Shown here one piece after another: positions 50,501-58,334 of a DNA stretch of 64,000 nucleotides. This DNA comes from an uncultured Lachnospiraceae bacterium. GTDB taxonomy: Bacteria; Bacillota; Clostridia; Lachnospirales; Lachnospiraceae. Positions within the stretch are counted from its first letter, which is position 1, and each line of letters opens with the position of its first letter. The stretch is from positions 87,811 to 151,810 of the forward strand of contig CAJTXP010000002.1 of assembly GCA_910583615.1 (NCBI GenBank), read 5' to 3'. A program made the translations under genes and the position numbers. The notes beneath the pieces are model-generated. The model saw nothing but the letters and a program-made list of their open reading frames with translations. It did not search any database and was not told where the DNA came from.

Positions 50501-53500
50501 TCCTCCGTTCAACTTTCTGCCGGGACTTATTCCGGGGAAGCGGGAGCAATTTTTATTAACGGCAACAACTCCTTCACCCTCGGCGACCTGCTGGGCCATA
50601 CGGACACCACCCGGTACGCCTATTTTGACAGCACCGGCACCACGCCCTTTACGGGCAAGCTGGAGGGAAAATCGCTGGCTGAAACAGTGAAGGTGCAGGA
50701 GTGCGAACATACCGGCGTGGGCGTCTGCGAGTACACCCATGCCACTGGCACCACCACCCACCAGCAAACCTGCCTTGCCTGCGGAGATACAAAAACCAGT
50801 GAAAATTGCAGCTTTGATGAAAATGGGAAATGCCCCTGCGGGGCTGTGCTGGCGGTCACGCTGCCCGATAATCTGAATTTGACCTACACTGGCACAGCGC
50901 AGACACCCGCCGTCACTGTTACGGTGGACGGGACGGAACTGGCGGCGAATCATTACACAGCGACCTACGCCAACAATACCAATGCTGGAACGGCAATGGT
51001 AATCGTTACTGGCAAAACCTATACAGGTAAGGTCACAAAGAAATTTACCATCCAACAGGCCACACCCACCCTTGCATGGGAAAGCACCACCCAGGAGCTG
51101 ACTTATACCGGCAACGAGGCGAGGATTACCGCACCCAAAGCCACAGGGCCGAACGATATTCAGCTTGGCATCACCAACGACACAGGCCCCTGCCGTTTTT
51201 CCTATGCAGCGCAGGGCGACAGCACGTTTACGGACGGCCTGCCCATAGACGCCGGGACTTATACCATCAAGGCCAGCGTTGAGGCAAAGGGCAACTATAC
51301 CGCCGCCGACAGCACAAACACACTGAAGCTGACCATCAATAAGGCACCGGGGACGCTGACGGTTCCTGAAATACAGATCAGCAGGAAATATGGCGATGCG
51401 TCATTTTCGTTAAACTGCTCCACAAACGGGGATGGCAGAATATCCTATAAATCCTCCAATGAGGATGTGGCGTCAGTCTCGGCAGACGGCATGGTGCTGA
51501 TCACGGGGGCGGGAACTGCCGTGATTACGGTTTCCCTTGGGGAAGGTACAAATTACAGTGCCGCTGGAAACAGGACCATTACCGTCAACGTGGACAAAAA
51601 AGACGGTTATGTGGTGGAGACTTTAAGCAGGAGCTACCTGTATTCCAGGGAGAACACGGACAGCATCGACCTTGCAACGCTGCTCCCCAAAGACTGCGGC
51701 GCTGCGGCCTACGGGACACCGGCGGTATCGGGGAACTTGACATACAGTACAGCCCCTGCCGTTACGGATGGGAAGCTGTCCTACACACTGGGAACCGGAA
51801 ACAATAACGATGAGGGCAGCATTACCGTCACCGTAAGTACACGGAATTATGCGGATATCACGGTTACGGTGAAGGTGAAACTGACCGACCGGATACCCGT
51901 AGGACTGAAAGAAGGCACGGAAGTAACCCTGGCAGGTAATATCCTTACCTATGGGGAGAGCCTGTCAAAGCTGGAATTCAACAATGCCGTCTTTGTGGAT
52001 GGTAACGGAAACACAGTGAAAGGCGCCCTTACATGGAAAGACGCTGCAGCCAGGCCAACTGCAGGAACTACAAGCGCAGTATGGGTATTTACCCCGACTG
52101 ATCAGGCATATCTTTGCGTGGAGGGGACGGCAGCGATCACGGTAAACAGGGCAGTCCCGGCTGTATCCGCAGCCCCCACAGTGGCGGACAGGATATATAA
52201 CCCTTTGCGGGTATTAAGAAAGAGCGACCTGTCCGGGGGGACAGCAGGCGGCGTGGACGGAATGGAACTGGCGGGTGAGTGGAACTGGCAGAGCGCAGAT
52301 ATTGTTCCGGCTGTGAATAACAGCGGATATGCGGCAGTCTTTACACCGGCAGATATAACGAATTATAAACCCGTCACCAGGACTATCACGGTGACAGTGG
52401 AAAAGGCAACGCCTTATATCGCCGTAATTCCTGCAGCGGCGGGAATCACCTATGGGGAGACCTTGAAAGATTCCTCCCTGACAGGAGGAGCCGTACAGTA
52501 CGGCAACGGCGCAGGGCAGGCAGGAAACGGTGCCGAAAGCACGGAAGCCGTGGCAGGGACATTCACCTGGAAGGAACCTTCCGAGAAGCCCGCGGTGGCT
52601 GACAGCAGCATGACAGAGTATGCGGTAATATTTACGCCTTCCGATACGGCGGATTATCATCCTGTGGAAACGAAGGTAAAACTGACGGTAAATAAGGCCC
52701 AGTACGCCCCGAATATGCCGGGCAGCGCTATGGATGTATCGAACAGCATGGAAAAAGCAGGGGACGTACCGCTGCCGGAAGGCTGGGAGTGGCAGGCATC
52801 TGATAAAGACACAGCCCTTGTAACAGGGGCGGCGGTAAATGCCGTGGCCGTTTATACCGGAGCTGACAAAGGCAACTATGAGAAGGAAACGGTAACGGTT
52901 GCGATCACAAGGTCCGTCTTCGACCATCCATCGGGGCCGGAGTCTGGCAGGCCATTCCTCAAGGGCGAGGACGGCAGGATCGGCTGGGATATAATCCGGG
53001 CCGAGGAAGAACAGGCACAGGAAGGCAGCACCATCAACGTGGATATGAACGGCTCCACAGTAGTTCCAGGGGATATTTTTGACCGTCTCAAGGGCAGGGA
53101 CATCATCATCACCTTTGACATGGGAAACGGCATCCTCTGGAGCGTGAACGGAAAGAGCATCACGACAGACAGGGCGGGAGACATTGATTTTTCCGTTCAG
53201 ACGGGCGTGAACACAGTGCCGGTAGACATCGTGAACCATGTCACCGGAGAGCGCTACAGCATCCAGATCAGCCTCGCCTATGAAGGGGAGTTCGGTTTTA
53301 CCGCGGTGCTTTCCATAGGCCTTGGCAAAGAGAATGCCGGATACAGGGCAAACCTGTACTATTACAACAAAAGTGCCGGGGCACTGGAATTTATCTGTGC
53401 GGACGAGGTATCGGCAGACGGCACAGTATCCCTTGCCTTTACCCATGCGTCAGATTATGTGATCGTGATAGATAAGGATGGAAAAGACGGGGATAAGAAA

Positions 53501-53695
53501 AAAGGAAGCGGTGGCGCAGAGTCCGCACTGCCGGAAACACCGGGCGGGAACAGTACTGTGAAGGCTGTGAAAAGCCCTCAGACCGGAGAGCCGTGGAGAC
53601 CATGGTGGGCTGTTGTAACCGGCATACTGGCGATAATTGTGAGCGCTGATGTATATTTCACAGCGCGGAAGAAAAAGAACAAGAAAAATGGATAA
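47549..53695 (+). CDS. Giant surface protein with His/Cys repeats, Ig-like domains and SPQTG sorting signal
   Basis: A 2048-residue protein. The signal peptide is MKRRILSIIMALALCVSAC up to about residue 25. Residues 30-240 have His/Cys-rich repeats (CTHHRSHTPDCGY, ECTHEHTEDCY, DCHHEHDESCGY, CKHHPEHDDTCGY) and acidic linkers. A beta-helix-like region (about 300-620), Ig/MBG-like repeats (TYTGTAQTPAVTVTVDGTEL, YTGNEARITAP), another Cys-rich block (CLACGDTKTSENCSFDENGK) and a C-terminal domain follow. The end is SPQTGEPWRPWW (residues 2009-2020), a membrane helix and RKKKNKK. It is probably sortase-anchored and probably an adhesin or glycan-binding protein. The ATG at 47549 has GGGAGGAAGAG upstream. 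Confidence 0.9.
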   Translation: MKRRILSIIMALALCVSACPTWALAEEPVSSPCTHHRSHTPDCGYIEAEPGHECTHEHTEDCYRTAEGEDGNATKELDCHHEHDESCGYREEIEGNPCTFVCEICNEGTDGTPEDKTDDNEINDGESENSGTENGDEIEEPGDGQEECTCEELCTEGSINTDCPMCGAEDASLSDCKGKDAEDSTEDAEENTKQPEDAGLCKHHPEHDDTCGYQPESKDNEGSPCTYECRICPVEKLIAALPDAADITEDNASEVRAQLEEILALFAELTEEEQEQIDLSLCCELQAKLDAANVPAPAEEGTPDLELFGQKICSGDSGDGWSYTDGVLTLENYHSDNSGEVFIHITNADLEFTLYLKGDNSVKTSEKLIYGNAFGNTTITGDPGASLSLNGKSWADRYIFIRGVNVDVTTQDMIFLSYDMEIDNATVSFNMNGSNGYIYTTHGGFTIKNGSDVTITNSSGAVDYCVATNKAVITDSALKITNPSGFGVYVTKISTQVSEYKASVTNSTISAYVPDAGIHCEDELSVTSSQITNSGQFLLRSKKAVTVDGSSTMKGIIYEFFKSDTGAAYQVYGSHTLAANLTVAANDSFTIPEGAALTIPDGVTLENNGTMRIHEKDSLTGTGALTGNGKFLIDVNEDTISVPEGLVYTGKDYTDQIILEENAAVCGVEFTADTEGWTRNIEPTVVKDAGTYTVTFTKGDKEISRTFTVAQSGTQFAGEGVVKTCKDGAECSDFTADDTITVKATPTATGAAPVKAAARLRGVYAAPAAGQMAVFVGNNQVSDAVGADADGSYTMTVNASDVLEQGNVEPNGDPVTLIAKFVGNDNMVDAAGTVDVKISAVAKVEKGGTTTYVGNLDDAFKTENNGAIITLLGDVMRTEYLIIGIDCTLDLGGHTIFGNLDVSDYILIIVGKNVTIQGDGGISGTGDAQVLQTSGNVIIKGGTFSCESGNCIFVTGSNASLSITGSEVRVENTGGYGLCIGNASSSVQLSAGTYSGEAGAIFINGNNSFTLGDLLGHTDTTRYAYFDSTGTTPFTGKLEGKSLAETVKVQECEHTGVGVCEYTHATGTTTHQQTCLACGDTKTSENCSFDENGKCPCGAVLAVTLPDNLNLTYTGTAQTPAVTVTVDGTELAANHYTATYANNTNAGTAMVIVTGKTYTGKVTKKFTIQQATPTLAWESTTQELTYTGNEARITAPKATGPNDIQLGITNDTGPCRFSYAAQGDSTFTDGLPIDAGTYTIKASVEAKGNYTAADSTNTLKLTINKAPGTLTVPEIQISRKYGDASFSLNCSTNGDGRISYKSSNEDVASVSADGMVLITGAGTAVITVSLGEGTNYSAAGNRTITVNVDKKDGYVVETLSRSYLYSRENTDSIDLATLLPKDCGAAAYGTPAVSGNLTYSTAPAVTDGKLSYTLGTGNNNDEGSITVTVSTRNYADITVTVKVKLTDRIPVGLKEGTEVTLAGNILTYGESLSKLEFNNAVFVDGNGNTVKGALTWKDAAARPTAGTTSAVWVFTPTDQAYLCVEGTAAITVNRAVPAVSAAPTVADRIYNPLRVLRKSDLSGGTAGGVDGMELAGEWNWQSADIVPAVNNSGYAAVFTPADITNYKPVTRTITVTVEKATPYIAVIPAAAGITYGETLKDSSLTGGAVQYGNGAGQAGNGAESTEAVAGTFTWKEPSEKPAVADSSMTEYAVIFTPSDTADYHPVETKVKLTVNKAQYAPNMPGSAMDVSNSMEKAGDVPLPEGWEWQASDKDTALVTGAAVNAVAVYTGADKGNYEKETVTVAITRSVFDHPSGPESGRPFLKGEDGRIGWDIIRAEEEQAQEGSTINVDMNGSTVVPGDIFDRLKGRDIIITFDMGNGILWSVNGKSITTDRAGDIDFSVQTGVNTVPVDIVNHVTGERYSIQISLAYEGEFGFTAVLSIGLGKENAGYRANLYYYNKSAGALEFICADEVSADGTVSLAFTHASDYVIVIDKDGKDGDKKKGSGGAESALPETPGGNSTVKAVKSPQTGEPWRPWWAVVTGILAIIVSADVYFTARKKKNKKNG

Positions 53696-53702
53696 AGAAC
53701 CG

Positions 53703-53726
53703 GCCGCAGGGAAGAACCCCTGCGGC
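53703..53726. terminator. Terminator between convergent genes
   Basis: GCCGCAGGG and CCCTGCGGC pair perfectly around AAGAAC. It lies between the surface protein and the alpha-galactosidase, which is encoded on the other strand. Confidence 0.75.
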
Positions 53727-53750
53727 ACGGAAAACAGCCATCAGCCTCTG

Positions 53751-55988
53751 TCACCCCTCCGCCTTCAGCACAAAGATTCTGGAGTCAAAGTCGCAGCTGT
53801 GTTTTTTATCCAGGGCTCCATCCACGATCCGGGTGTCCGTGGTCACGATCCCTGCATTCATCAGTTCGTCTCCATAATAAACTCCGCTGCTCTCCCGGCC
53901 ATATTCACAGAGCTTATAGGACAGACTTTCCTCCAGACCGTTCAGACGGAGCCTGGAAAGAGGCATGTTGGCGCCGTTTAATACCTTATACCAGCCGACG
54001 ACCGCCTCTCTTTTGTCCCCGCTGACCACCATCCATGCGGTCACATTTTTTTCAAAAGGACTGCTCAGACGGTAGAAGTCGCCGAACTGAATCAGACCGC
54101 GGTAACGTTTCATAAATCTGATCTGTTCTTTTACCTGAGCGATCTCCTCCTCCGTCAGTTTATTCAGATCCAGTTCATAGCCAAACGTGCCGAAATATGC
54201 CACATTTGCCCTGGTGTAAAGGGGCGTATTCCGGTACACCTGATGATTCGGCGTCACGGACACATGGCTTCCGATGCTGCTGACGGGATAGCAGAAGGAA
54301 GTCCCATACTGGATCTTCAGCCGCTCCACGGCATCCGAATCATCACTCGCCCATGCCTGGGGCGCATAATACAGAAGTCCCGGATCGAACCGCCCGCCTC
54401 CGCTGGCACAGGATTCGAACAGCACCTCGGGAAACGCGGACGTCAGACGGTCATACAGCTCATAGACCCCCAGGATATAACGGTGGAACACCTCCCCCTG
54501 CCGGTCAGCGGGAAGCCCTTCGGAATAACACTCTGTAATACTCCGGTTCATATCCCATTTGATATAGGAGATCTTTGCCCCGGCCAGAAATTTCGCCATC
54601 ATCTCATAGATCGCATCCACCACTTCCCGGCGGGAAAAATCCAGCACATGCTGATGCCTCCCCAGAGAGGCGTGTCTTCCCGGCGTCCTCAGAATCCAGT
54701 CCGGATGCGCCCGATACAGATCCGAATCGGGATTTACCATCTCCGGCTCGAACCACAGGCCGAATTTCATGCCAAGGGCTTCGATCCTGTCTGCCAGTCC
54801 TGCAATTCCGCCCGGCAGCAGATCTTTGTTGGCCGTCCAGTCTCCGAGCCCCGCATGGTCATTTCTCCTGCCGCCGAACCAGCCATCGTCCAGCACAAAC
54901 AGCTCCACTCCGCATTCCTTTGCTTTTTCTGCGATTTTCACCAGACGGTCCTCGGTAAAATCAAAATAAGTGGCTTCCCAGTTATTATTGAGGATCGGAC
55001 GTTCCCGGTCTCTCCAGTATCCTCTGGCCAGACGGGTCCGGTACAGCCGGTGGAAAGTACGGCTCATATGTCCCAGCCCTCTGTGAGAATAGACCATCAC
55101 AGCTTCCGGCGTCTGGAAAGATTCTCCCGGCTCCAGTTTCCACCTGAATCCAAAAGGATGAATGCCCAAGAGCACCCGGGTGGTATCCTGCGTATCCACC
55201 TGTGCCTGCGCCAGGAAATTGCCGCTGTAGACAAGGCTGAATCCGATCACTTCCCCCTGCGTCTCATCTGCGGTGGGACGCTTTAACACGATAAATGGAT
55301 TCTGCTCGTGAGACGAATTCCCCCGGATGCTGTCCACTGCCTGGATCCCCTGTTCCAGTCTGCGTACCTTCAGATGCCGCTCCCTGGCCCAGGCGCCGGA
55401 AAACTGCAGCCACTCGTATTCACAGTCCGGCAGATCAAGACACAGACTCATGGCCCTGGTCAGATGCACCGCCTCCTTGCCCTCGTTCTGAAATTCCGCG
55501 CTGCGGGCGAGAATCCCTCCTTCTGCAAAAATCGTATAGAGAAGCGTGAGCACGATACCGGTCAGCGGATCCTGAAGCTTCACGGCCAGAGTCTCTGCTT
55601 CCCCCGGATCCTCCGTATAGGTCGCCGGAAGTCCCGAAAGCTTTGGCTTTCCCTGCAGGATCTCATGGCCTCTGTATACAAAATCCGATATGGCGCTCCC
55701 GTTCTTCTGCAGGATCGACACTGCCGGATGCCGGAAATCTGTAGTTCCGTATACGCCGTATTCCTGTCTGGTATGCTCCAGAGAAAAGGTATCGTCATCG
55801 TCGTACACATAAGACGTCATGGAACGGTGCACCCGCTCCTGCAGATAAGAAAAATCTTCTTTATGATGAATTCTCTTTCCAAAATACAGCTGTCCCAGAT
55901 GGCCGTTCGGCAATACGGCCATAATGTAGCTCATCTCTTCATTATACAGATGAAATGTCTGTGTTCTCTCATTAAATAAGATGCTCAT
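53751..55988 (-). CDS. GH36 alpha-galactosidase
   Basis: A 745-residue glycoside hydrolase family 36 enzyme cutting terminal alpha-1,6-galactose (melibiose, raffinose-type sugars). The barrel includes VLDDGWFGGRRNDHAGLGDW and GMKFGLWFEPEMVNPDSDLY. The nucleophile Asp is in ISYIKWDMNRS and the acid/base Asp is in AWASDDSDAVERL. Length and domains (N-terminal beta-sandwich, barrel, C-terminal) match intracellular Firmicute enzymes; there is no signal peptide. An AraC regulator is next to it. No sugar transporter is visible. Confidence 0.95.
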   Translation of the reverse strand: MSILFNERTQTFHLYNEEMSYIMAVLPNGHLGQLYFGKRIHHKEDFSYLQERVHRSMTSYVYDDDDTFSLEHTRQEYGVYGTTDFRHPAVSILQKNGSAISDFVYRGHEILQGKPKLSGLPATYTEDPGEAETLAVKLQDPLTGIVLTLLYTIFAEGGILARSAEFQNEGKEAVHLTRAMSLCLDLPDCEYEWLQFSGAWARERHLKVRRLEQGIQAVDSIRGNSSHEQNPFIVLKRPTADETQGEVIGFSLVYSGNFLAQAQVDTQDTTRVLLGIHPFGFRWKLEPGESFQTPEAVMVYSHRGLGHMSRTFHRLYRTRLARGYWRDRERPILNNNWEATYFDFTEDRLVKIAEKAKECGVELFVLDDGWFGGRRNDHAGLGDWTANKDLLPGGIAGLADRIEALGMKFGLWFEPEMVNPDSDLYRAHPDWILRTPGRHASLGRHQHVLDFSRREVVDAIYEMMAKFLAGAKISYIKWDMNRSITECYSEGLPADRQGEVFHRYILGVYELYDRLTSAFPEVLFESCASGGGRFDPGLLYYAPQAWASDDSDAVERLKIQYGTSFCYPVSSIGSHVSVTPNHQVYRNTPLYTRANVAYFGTFGYELDLNKLTEEEIAQVKEQIRFMKRYRGLIQFGDFYRLSSPFEKNVTAWMVVSGDKREAVVGWYKVLNGANMPLSRLRLNGLEESLSYKLCEYGRESSGVYYGDELMNAGIVTTDTRIVDGALDKKHSCDFDSRIFVLKAEG

Positions 55989-56102
55989 GGGATGTTCTCC
56001 TTTTGTTTTGATGCCTTATTATGTCATAAAAGAAAACACGATAGATAGCCGTATTTGTTATAAAAAATATGCAGAATGTTAGATATTGCAGGACACCTCT
56101 TC

Positions 56103-56978
56103 TCACGTCCGGAAAGACATCTCCCTTCGCTTCTTCTGAAGTTCTGACTGCTCCGTCCGGTATTTCTTCCGGTACTGCAGGGGCGTGATCCCGTTCTTTT
56201 CTTTAAACGCCCTGCCGAATGCGGCCGGATCCCGGTAGCCGCAGGAATAGGCCACACTCTCCACGGACAGTTCCATGCCTTTTAAAAATTCCTCCGCCCG
56301 GGCAAGGCGGTAGTCGGAAAGATACTCCTGGGGCGAGCTTCCCACATGTTCCCGGAACAGGGTATACAGATAGCTCCGATTGATGCACACATATTCTGCG
56401 ATATCCGCCACCCGGATGGAATGTCCGTAATTATCCTGGATATACCCCAGCGCCTTTTTGATATACATGTTGTCCGCTCCGTGCTCCTGGGCCGGAGAGC
56501 GGGCCGTATCTTCTGCGAGAATGGATAAAAACAGATACAGACTGCCCTCCAGGAGGAACTGGTCCGTGGCGGTGATCGTGTAGTTTTTCAGCATCCGGAC
56601 TACCAGCTTCTTCAGCTCCTCCCCCCGTTCGCTGCAGAAGATCAACCTTCCGTCCCCCAGTCCCGCATCCCTCAGATATTCCTCCGCACGCCGGCCGTGA
56701 AATCCGACCCACAGATACGTCCAGGGATCCTCCTCGTCCGCCTCATAGAAAATCTTCGTTCCCGGTTCAATCAGGAAACCCTGTCCTGCCTGCAGGTTGT
56801 ACCTTTTCCCGCCGGCCCGGTAATGCCCCTTTCCTTCCAGGATATAATGAATCAGGTAGTTGGACCGCACCGCCGGCCCGAAGCTGTGCAGCGGCTCGCA
56901 TTTGGCATAACCGCAGTAGCACAGATACAGATCGGAAAATTTCCGGTCGGATAACTGCAGTACATAAGCGTCTTCCAT
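56103..56978 (-). CDS. AraC-family regulator
   Basis: A 291-residue regulator with an N-terminal cupin-like sugar-sensing domain (YLIHYILEGKGHYRAGGKRY, GFLIEPGTKIFYEAD) and a C-terminal AraC helix-turn-helix (RVADIAEYVCINRSYLYTLF, SVESVAYSCGYRDPAAFGRA, FKEKNGITPLQYRKKY). The start at 56978 (MEDAYVLQLSDRK) has AGGAAGGGAG upstream. It lies directly upstream of the alpha-galactosidase on the same strand, so it probably controls it in response to galactosides. Confidence 0.9.
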   Translation of the reverse strand: MEDAYVLQLSDRKFSDLYLCYCGYAKCEPLHSFGPAVRSNYLIHYILEGKGHYRAGGKRYNLQAGQGFLIEPGTKIFYEADEEDPWTYLWVGFHGRRAEEYLRDAGLGDGRLIFCSERGEELKKLVVRMLKNYTITATDQFLLEGSLYLFLSILAEDTARSPAQEHGADNMYIKKALGYIQDNYGHSIRVADIAEYVCINRSYLYTLFREHVGSSPQEYLSDYRLARAEEFLKGMELSVESVAYSCGYRDPAAFGRAFKEKNGITPLQYRKKYRTEQSELQKKRREMSFRT

Positions 56979-57093
56979 GAGGTTCTCCCTTCCTGTTACC
57001 GTGTCTGAACATATCTGAGCCTTTGAAAAACAGCAGCAAAATACCCGAGGCAAACGAGTCAAAACCATCCGCCCCGGGTTCCTTGATACAAAT

Positions 57094-58098
57094 TTACTCT
57101 TCTTCCGACGCCGCGGCTCCGGAGCCGAAGTCGTTCGTCTCACAGGTCATTCCGCCCTCTTTGAAGCTGTCGATGGTGGACCAGAGGCTCAGATATCCTC
57201 CGTATGAGTTGACCCGGTCGCTGATCACGCCCAGATTCGCCAGCGCCGTGCTGCTGGCCTGATCAAAGTCCACGCCGAACCGAAGCTCCACGCTTCCGTC
57301 CTCCCTGAGGCTGGCTTTGGCCGCCACGCCGGTCATGGCCTGAAACCCGTCCTCATACGCCTGAACGTCTTCCTCCGTCAGTCCTTCCGTTCCTTCTGTC
57401 TGTACCGCCGTCTCCACCATACCGACGATGGAATCTCCCTGGGCCGCCACATAATAGGAATCGTTTTCCGCCGTGCAGGTAGTCATGGTCATGTCGATGT
57501 AATCGTAAAAGCCGCCGGTGAGCTGCTCGTACATCTCCCGGCATGCGGACGAATCAATCCTGTCTCCGTCCGACCGGTGTGAAACATACACCGTAAGCTC
57601 TTCATCAATGGGATCTCCGGTCTGAAGCGCATCCCCCAGCCACCCCGGAAGATCGGCAAAGCTGTCGTCCCCGTTCTCCGTCTGGGCCTGAATCGCCGAC
57701 CACATGGCGCCGGGAATGCCTGATACGATCTCATTCGTCTGAAGATGCAGCGTCACCTCGCCCCACGCCTCTTTTCCCTCCACAGCCTCCGCCGTAAAGG
57801 TAAAGTCTTTCGTCAGCTCCCAGACCTTCTTGTACACCTCCGCCATCTCGCCGCCGTTTTCCTGGCCCTGACAAAACAGACGCAGCAGATTATCTTCATC
57901 AAAATAAGGCTCCATAGCCTCAAAGTTCCCTTCCTGATAGGCCGTCAGAAAATCGCTGATGATCTGATCGTCCGTGCGCTTATCATTCTCCGAAAGCCCC
58001 ATCTGCTCCCTGGCAAGTTCCAGCTGCTCCGCACATCCTCCCAAGAGCATCGCCGACAGCATGCAGGCAACAGCCACACAGTTCCATTTTTTCATCAC
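57094..58098 (-). CDS. Lipoprotein of unknown function
   Basis: A 334-residue lipoprotein with signal peptide and lipobox LLGGCA near residue 22. It is acidic, mostly helical at the start (QIISDFLTAYQEGNFEAMEP), and has a repeated domain-like layout, as in DUF5105-type proteins; the family is not certain. There is no catalytic motif. It is anchored outside the membrane. It lies downstream of carB and the folded element at 58139-58323, on the same strand. Confidence 0.75.
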   Translation of the reverse strand: MMKKWNCVAVACMLSAMLLGGCAEQLELAREQMGLSENDKRTDDQIISDFLTAYQEGNFEAMEPYFDEDNLLRLFCQGQENGGEMAEVYKKVWELTKDFTFTAEAVEGKEAWGEVTLHLQTNEIVSGIPGAMWSAIQAQTENGDDSFADLPGWLGDALQTGDPIDEELTVYVSHRSDGDRIDSSACREMYEQLTGGFYDYIDMTMTTCTAENDSYYVAAQGDSIVGMVETAVQTEGTEGLTEEDVQAYEDGFQAMTGVAAKASLREDGSVELRFGVDFDQASSTALANLGVISDRVNSYGGYLSLWSTIDSFKEGGMTCETNDFGSGAAASEEE

Positions 58099-58138
58099 TT
58101 ACACTCCTCTTTTTTAATTATTTTTCTTTCGATACTCA

Positions 58139-58323
58139 GCCGCCGGAAGGGAGCGGATGGCAGCTGACAGGCCTTTTAAGGGCGCCCTTAGCAGGGAGGA
58201 AATCCACTTCTTACGAAAACTTAGGCGCGAGGGCTCTCCCGAGCGTCTTAGTTGCAGTTAGAAGTTAGTTCAGCCCTGCGTTGCCCGCGGCCTGTCAGAG
58301 GCCGTCCGCTCCCTTCCGGCGGC
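58139..58323. repeat. 185-base folded extragenic element
   Basis: Outer arms 58139-58173 and 58289-58323 are inverted repeats matching at 32 of 35. Inside, the pairing continues: GGGC/GCCC, GCAGGG/CCCTGC, ACTTCTTAC/GTTAGAAGT (one mismatch), then an imperfect CTTAGGCGC/GCGTCTTAG and GGG/CCC hairpin. The whole stretch can fold into one long stem. It lies between carB and the lipoprotein. Confidence 0.75.
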
Positions 58324-58334
58324 GTCACTCTTTT

